This document shows positions 61,810-64,000 of a DNA stretch of 64,000 nt, one piece after another; positions within the stretch are counted from its first letter, which is position 1; each line of letters opens with the position of its first letter. The notes under the pieces were generated by a model. That model saw nothing but the letters and a program-made list of their open reading frames with translations, searched no databases and was not told the origin of the DNA. The translations under genes were made by a program, and so were the position numbers. This DNA comes from CAWCDJ01 sp963836015 (lineage in GTDB: Bacteria > Acidobacteriota > Terriglobia > Bryobacterales > Bryobacteraceae): contig CAWIIF010000010.1 of the NCBI GenBank assembly GCA_963836015.1, positions 105,507 to 169,506 of the forward strand, written 5' to 3'.

Positions 61810-63995
61810 TTACGGGTTGGTGTAGAGCAGGATGTATCCCGCCGTCGCTCCGGCAGGATTCTTGACCTTGAGCACTCCGGCCCATCCATTCGGGTTGGTC
61901 GCGCCCATCAACTCCGCGAGCCGGTAGCCGTTGCCGGTTCCGCCCGCGATAATCAGGTCGCCGCCCGCCGTGACTTCCAGGAGCGTGTGGTCCGCGAGCG
62001 GAGAGCCAGGGCCGCGCACTTTGAACGGCGAATCCGTGTTGTTGGTCGCGGAGACGACGGTCGGGCCGCACGCAACGCCCGCCAGCACCGGCGCGGTCTG
62101 GAACGCCCACGTGCGCGCATACCCTTTCTTCGGATCGGTGCCTTGCTGGAGGCACGCGCCCCACAGCAGGATGTTGCCGGAGGACCAGTTGTCGCCGTTG
62201 CCAGCATACTGGCGCACGACGATCCAGAGGCCGGTCTGCCCGCCCGCCAGCGTGCCGGTGATCTTGAACCGCTGCCAGGAAGTGGTGATCGTGACCTGCG
62301 TGGGACCGGCGAGGTAAGCGCCGTACGCGTTGTTCACGATGGCGATCGATACCAGCTTCGTTCCGGACGCCACTCGCGCCCAGACATAGAACGTGTACGT
62401 GCCGCCATCCACCAGGCCAGCCACCTGCTGCTGGATGATCGGCGTCGCGGTGCTGGCGGCGATCTGGTCGGCGGTCGTGTTGCCATCCGGCGCGGCGGCG
62501 GCGTTTGCCGTGACCGTGCAGGACGCAGCGTTTTTGTCCCACGTGGCGACCGAGAAGTCCTCCGAGTACTTCGCCATGTTCTCGAACCCGCCGCCCACCG
62601 TTCCGTACGGCCCGCACTCGACGGACTGCAGGTGTGACTCCAGGTAAGCCCACAGGTTGTTGGCGGCGACGTACCCGAAGTTCGCGCCGGCCGAACCATC
62701 GCGCAGGACCACCGTGCTCGCGGTCGCGGCGGCAGTGGCGTCGCTGATCTGCGCACTCGTGTGCGTGTGGGAGGGCAGATCTCCAGACGAAAGCGCGGCT
62801 ACCGTGATCGTCGAACCAACTCCGGCCTGTCTGAGAAAGCCGGGGCCGGTTGCTGAGAGATCCGCGCCCGTGCCGCCGCGCGCAAGGGCCAGCGATCCGG
62901 AGGTGAGCTTCGAGGTGTCGTGCGCCGGGATATCCGCAGCCACGAGCGCGGCCACTGTGACCGCCGACCCGCCTCCGGCCTGCTTGAGGAAGCCGGGACC
63001 GGTCGCGGAGAGATCAGCGCCGGTGCCCCCTCGCGCCAGTGCCAAGGTGCCCGAGTTGACGTCGCTCGCCGCGTGGTTGTGCGCCGGGACCGACGCGAGC
63101 GCGACCGTGACGTTGACGCGGTCGTTACCGGCGTCGTCCGCAACGGTCAGCCCGATGTTCGCACCCTCGATCAGGTTGAGCGCGCGGCGTGTGCCAATCG
63201 CGGCGCCTGCCTTCTTGATGGCGAACGGCATCGATCCGGACGTGATGTCGGACGCCGCATGGGTGTGCGCGGCAGGTCGCCAGCCAGGAGCGCCGCGCCA
63301 GCCGTGACGCGCCCCTTCTGATCAACGGTGGTCTTCGTGTAGGTACCGGGAGTTACGGCCGTGTCCGCGAGCGAGACGACCCCGCCCGCGATGGCCAGCC
63401 CGCCAACGGCGTCGATCTGGACGATGCCCTTGGCGGCGGTCGTAGCGTCGGGATAGGAGAACGCGCCGAAAGTCTGCCCGCCCGCGAAATCGATGATGGC
63501 GTCCATTGCGAGGTGGTTGCTCGCGTTGAGGGCCATCCCGAGATCGCCCGAGTCGTCCTGCTTCCTCCACTTGATCGCGCCAGCATTGGGCAGACGTACC
63601 AGGCCGGTGCTCGCCTTCGTGCCCGAGCCGAACTCAGCACCATCCTGGAGCGTCTTAAGGCCGGTGATCGTGACCGCGCCGTCCTTTCGGACATAGTTGC
63701 GGGCGGCGGTCGTGCCAACCTCGTTCTCGATGGCCAGCACCGCGGCCTGGAGCGCGGTGATGAAGCCCGCGACCATGTTCGCCTTCACGGCCACGCCATT
63801 GCTGTGACCGGCGGCAGGGGTCCCGAATGCCCCACGCTGGCACCCAGTGAACTGCGTGGCGTTCTTGCTGGTGTACACCACGGGCTCGTCGTCGATGGAG
63901 AGTACGCCATAGGTCGCGGCGAAGCCCCCGGTTGTGGTCGCGACCGAGATCGTGGAGTCGCCGATCAGGATCGCGACCGTAGCGGTCGTCTCCAA
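61810..63995 (-). CDS. Phage tail-fibre protein (5'-partial, one frameshift)
   Basis: About 728 residues visible, extending beyond the right window edge. Two frames join at plus-strand 63270-63272, where one G appears to be missing: upstream VTAGAALLAGDLP continues as AHTHAASDITSGSMPFAIKK. The fibre has repeated SGTLALARGGTGADLSATGP segments (see 62749-63054) and HxH motifs typical of trimeric tail fibres. A C-terminal part rich in beta strands (TYTFYVWARVASGTKLV, GLWIVVRQY) could bind a receptor. It is the first of the phage late genes in this window. Confidence 0.75.
62749..63054 (-). repeat. Two tandem 51-residue repeats inside the tail fibre
   Basis: Two near-identical copies of about 153 bp (63054-62902 and 62901-62749) encode SG(T/S)LALARGGTGADLSATGP followed by a GF-x-QAG linker. 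The period of 51 residues fits fibre-shaft repeats. Copy-number change here would alter fibre length. Confidence 0.75.
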
Positions 63996-64000
63996 GGGCT

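Noticed and set aside
1..64000. CRISPR array
   Set aside because: No regularly spaced direct repeats of 23-40 bp were found; repeats seen are coding or dispersed.

Overview
The window looks like a chromosomal segment of an acidobacterium of the Solibacter/Bryobacterales type. The supporting features are a secreted protein with the Solibacter-type TIGR03437 C-terminal domain, an ADOP-type MacB/FtsX permease, a very large Oar-like TonB-dependent receptor with an N-terminal carboxypeptidase-regulatory domain, a membrane-anchored winged-helix/TPR regulator, several Tat-exported carbohydrate enzymes, and high GC. The assignment rests on protein families only.

Layout. 1-11 kb: metabolic and secreted genes (SDR, TIGR03437 protein, alkylation-damage pair atl-like/tag, a Tat-exported GH95-like glycosidase split by a frameshift, a PDZ hydrolase, homoserine dehydrogenase, a methyltransferase and a DsbA-like protein). 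11-17 kb: a tightly overlapping sulfate-activation operon (sulfotransferase, cysD, cysNC, a PHP phosphoesterase likely to remove the by-product PAP, and a TauE-like permease), with a sigma70-like promoter flanked by two palindromes and ending in a strong terminator. 17-21 kb: tRNA-Leu, GH43 enzyme, DUF350, orphan hypB, tRNA-Gly and an ISL3 transposase. 20.6-27 kb: a frameshifted EEP phosphoesterase, the ADOP permease, a metallo-beta-lactamase remnant, and a DsbA-like/DUF4157 pair. 27-41 kb: mostly housekeeping (MarC, STAS, adhE, tRNA-Pro, Hfq-like, MoxR, YchF-like, Gfo/Idh/MocA, YihY, amidase pair). 41.5-45 kb: the TonB receptor. 45-48 kb: a mobile-element scar, with an ISL3 remnant abutting a broken hydrolase and an IS66-like tnpA/tnpB pair next to a DruA (DUF4338) gene. 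48-56 kb: regulator, selenium-binding/methanethiol oxidase family gene with membrane and propeller proteins, and an FAD monooxygenase.

56-64 kb is accessory DNA: a McrBC-like restriction system, then a fusion of an EEP nuclease-like domain to a methyltransferase domain resembling the phosphorothioation-associated family, and finally phage tail-fibre genes running off the right edge. The EEP-methyltransferase fusion beside the McrBC-like genes, and the DUF4157 protein with a possible caspase-like C-terminal domain, are the best candidates for something undescribed.

A caution: about ten otherwise well-conserved reading frames are broken by single-base indels, nearly all in short homopolymer runs. 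Assembly error and real decay cannot be separated from the sequence alone.
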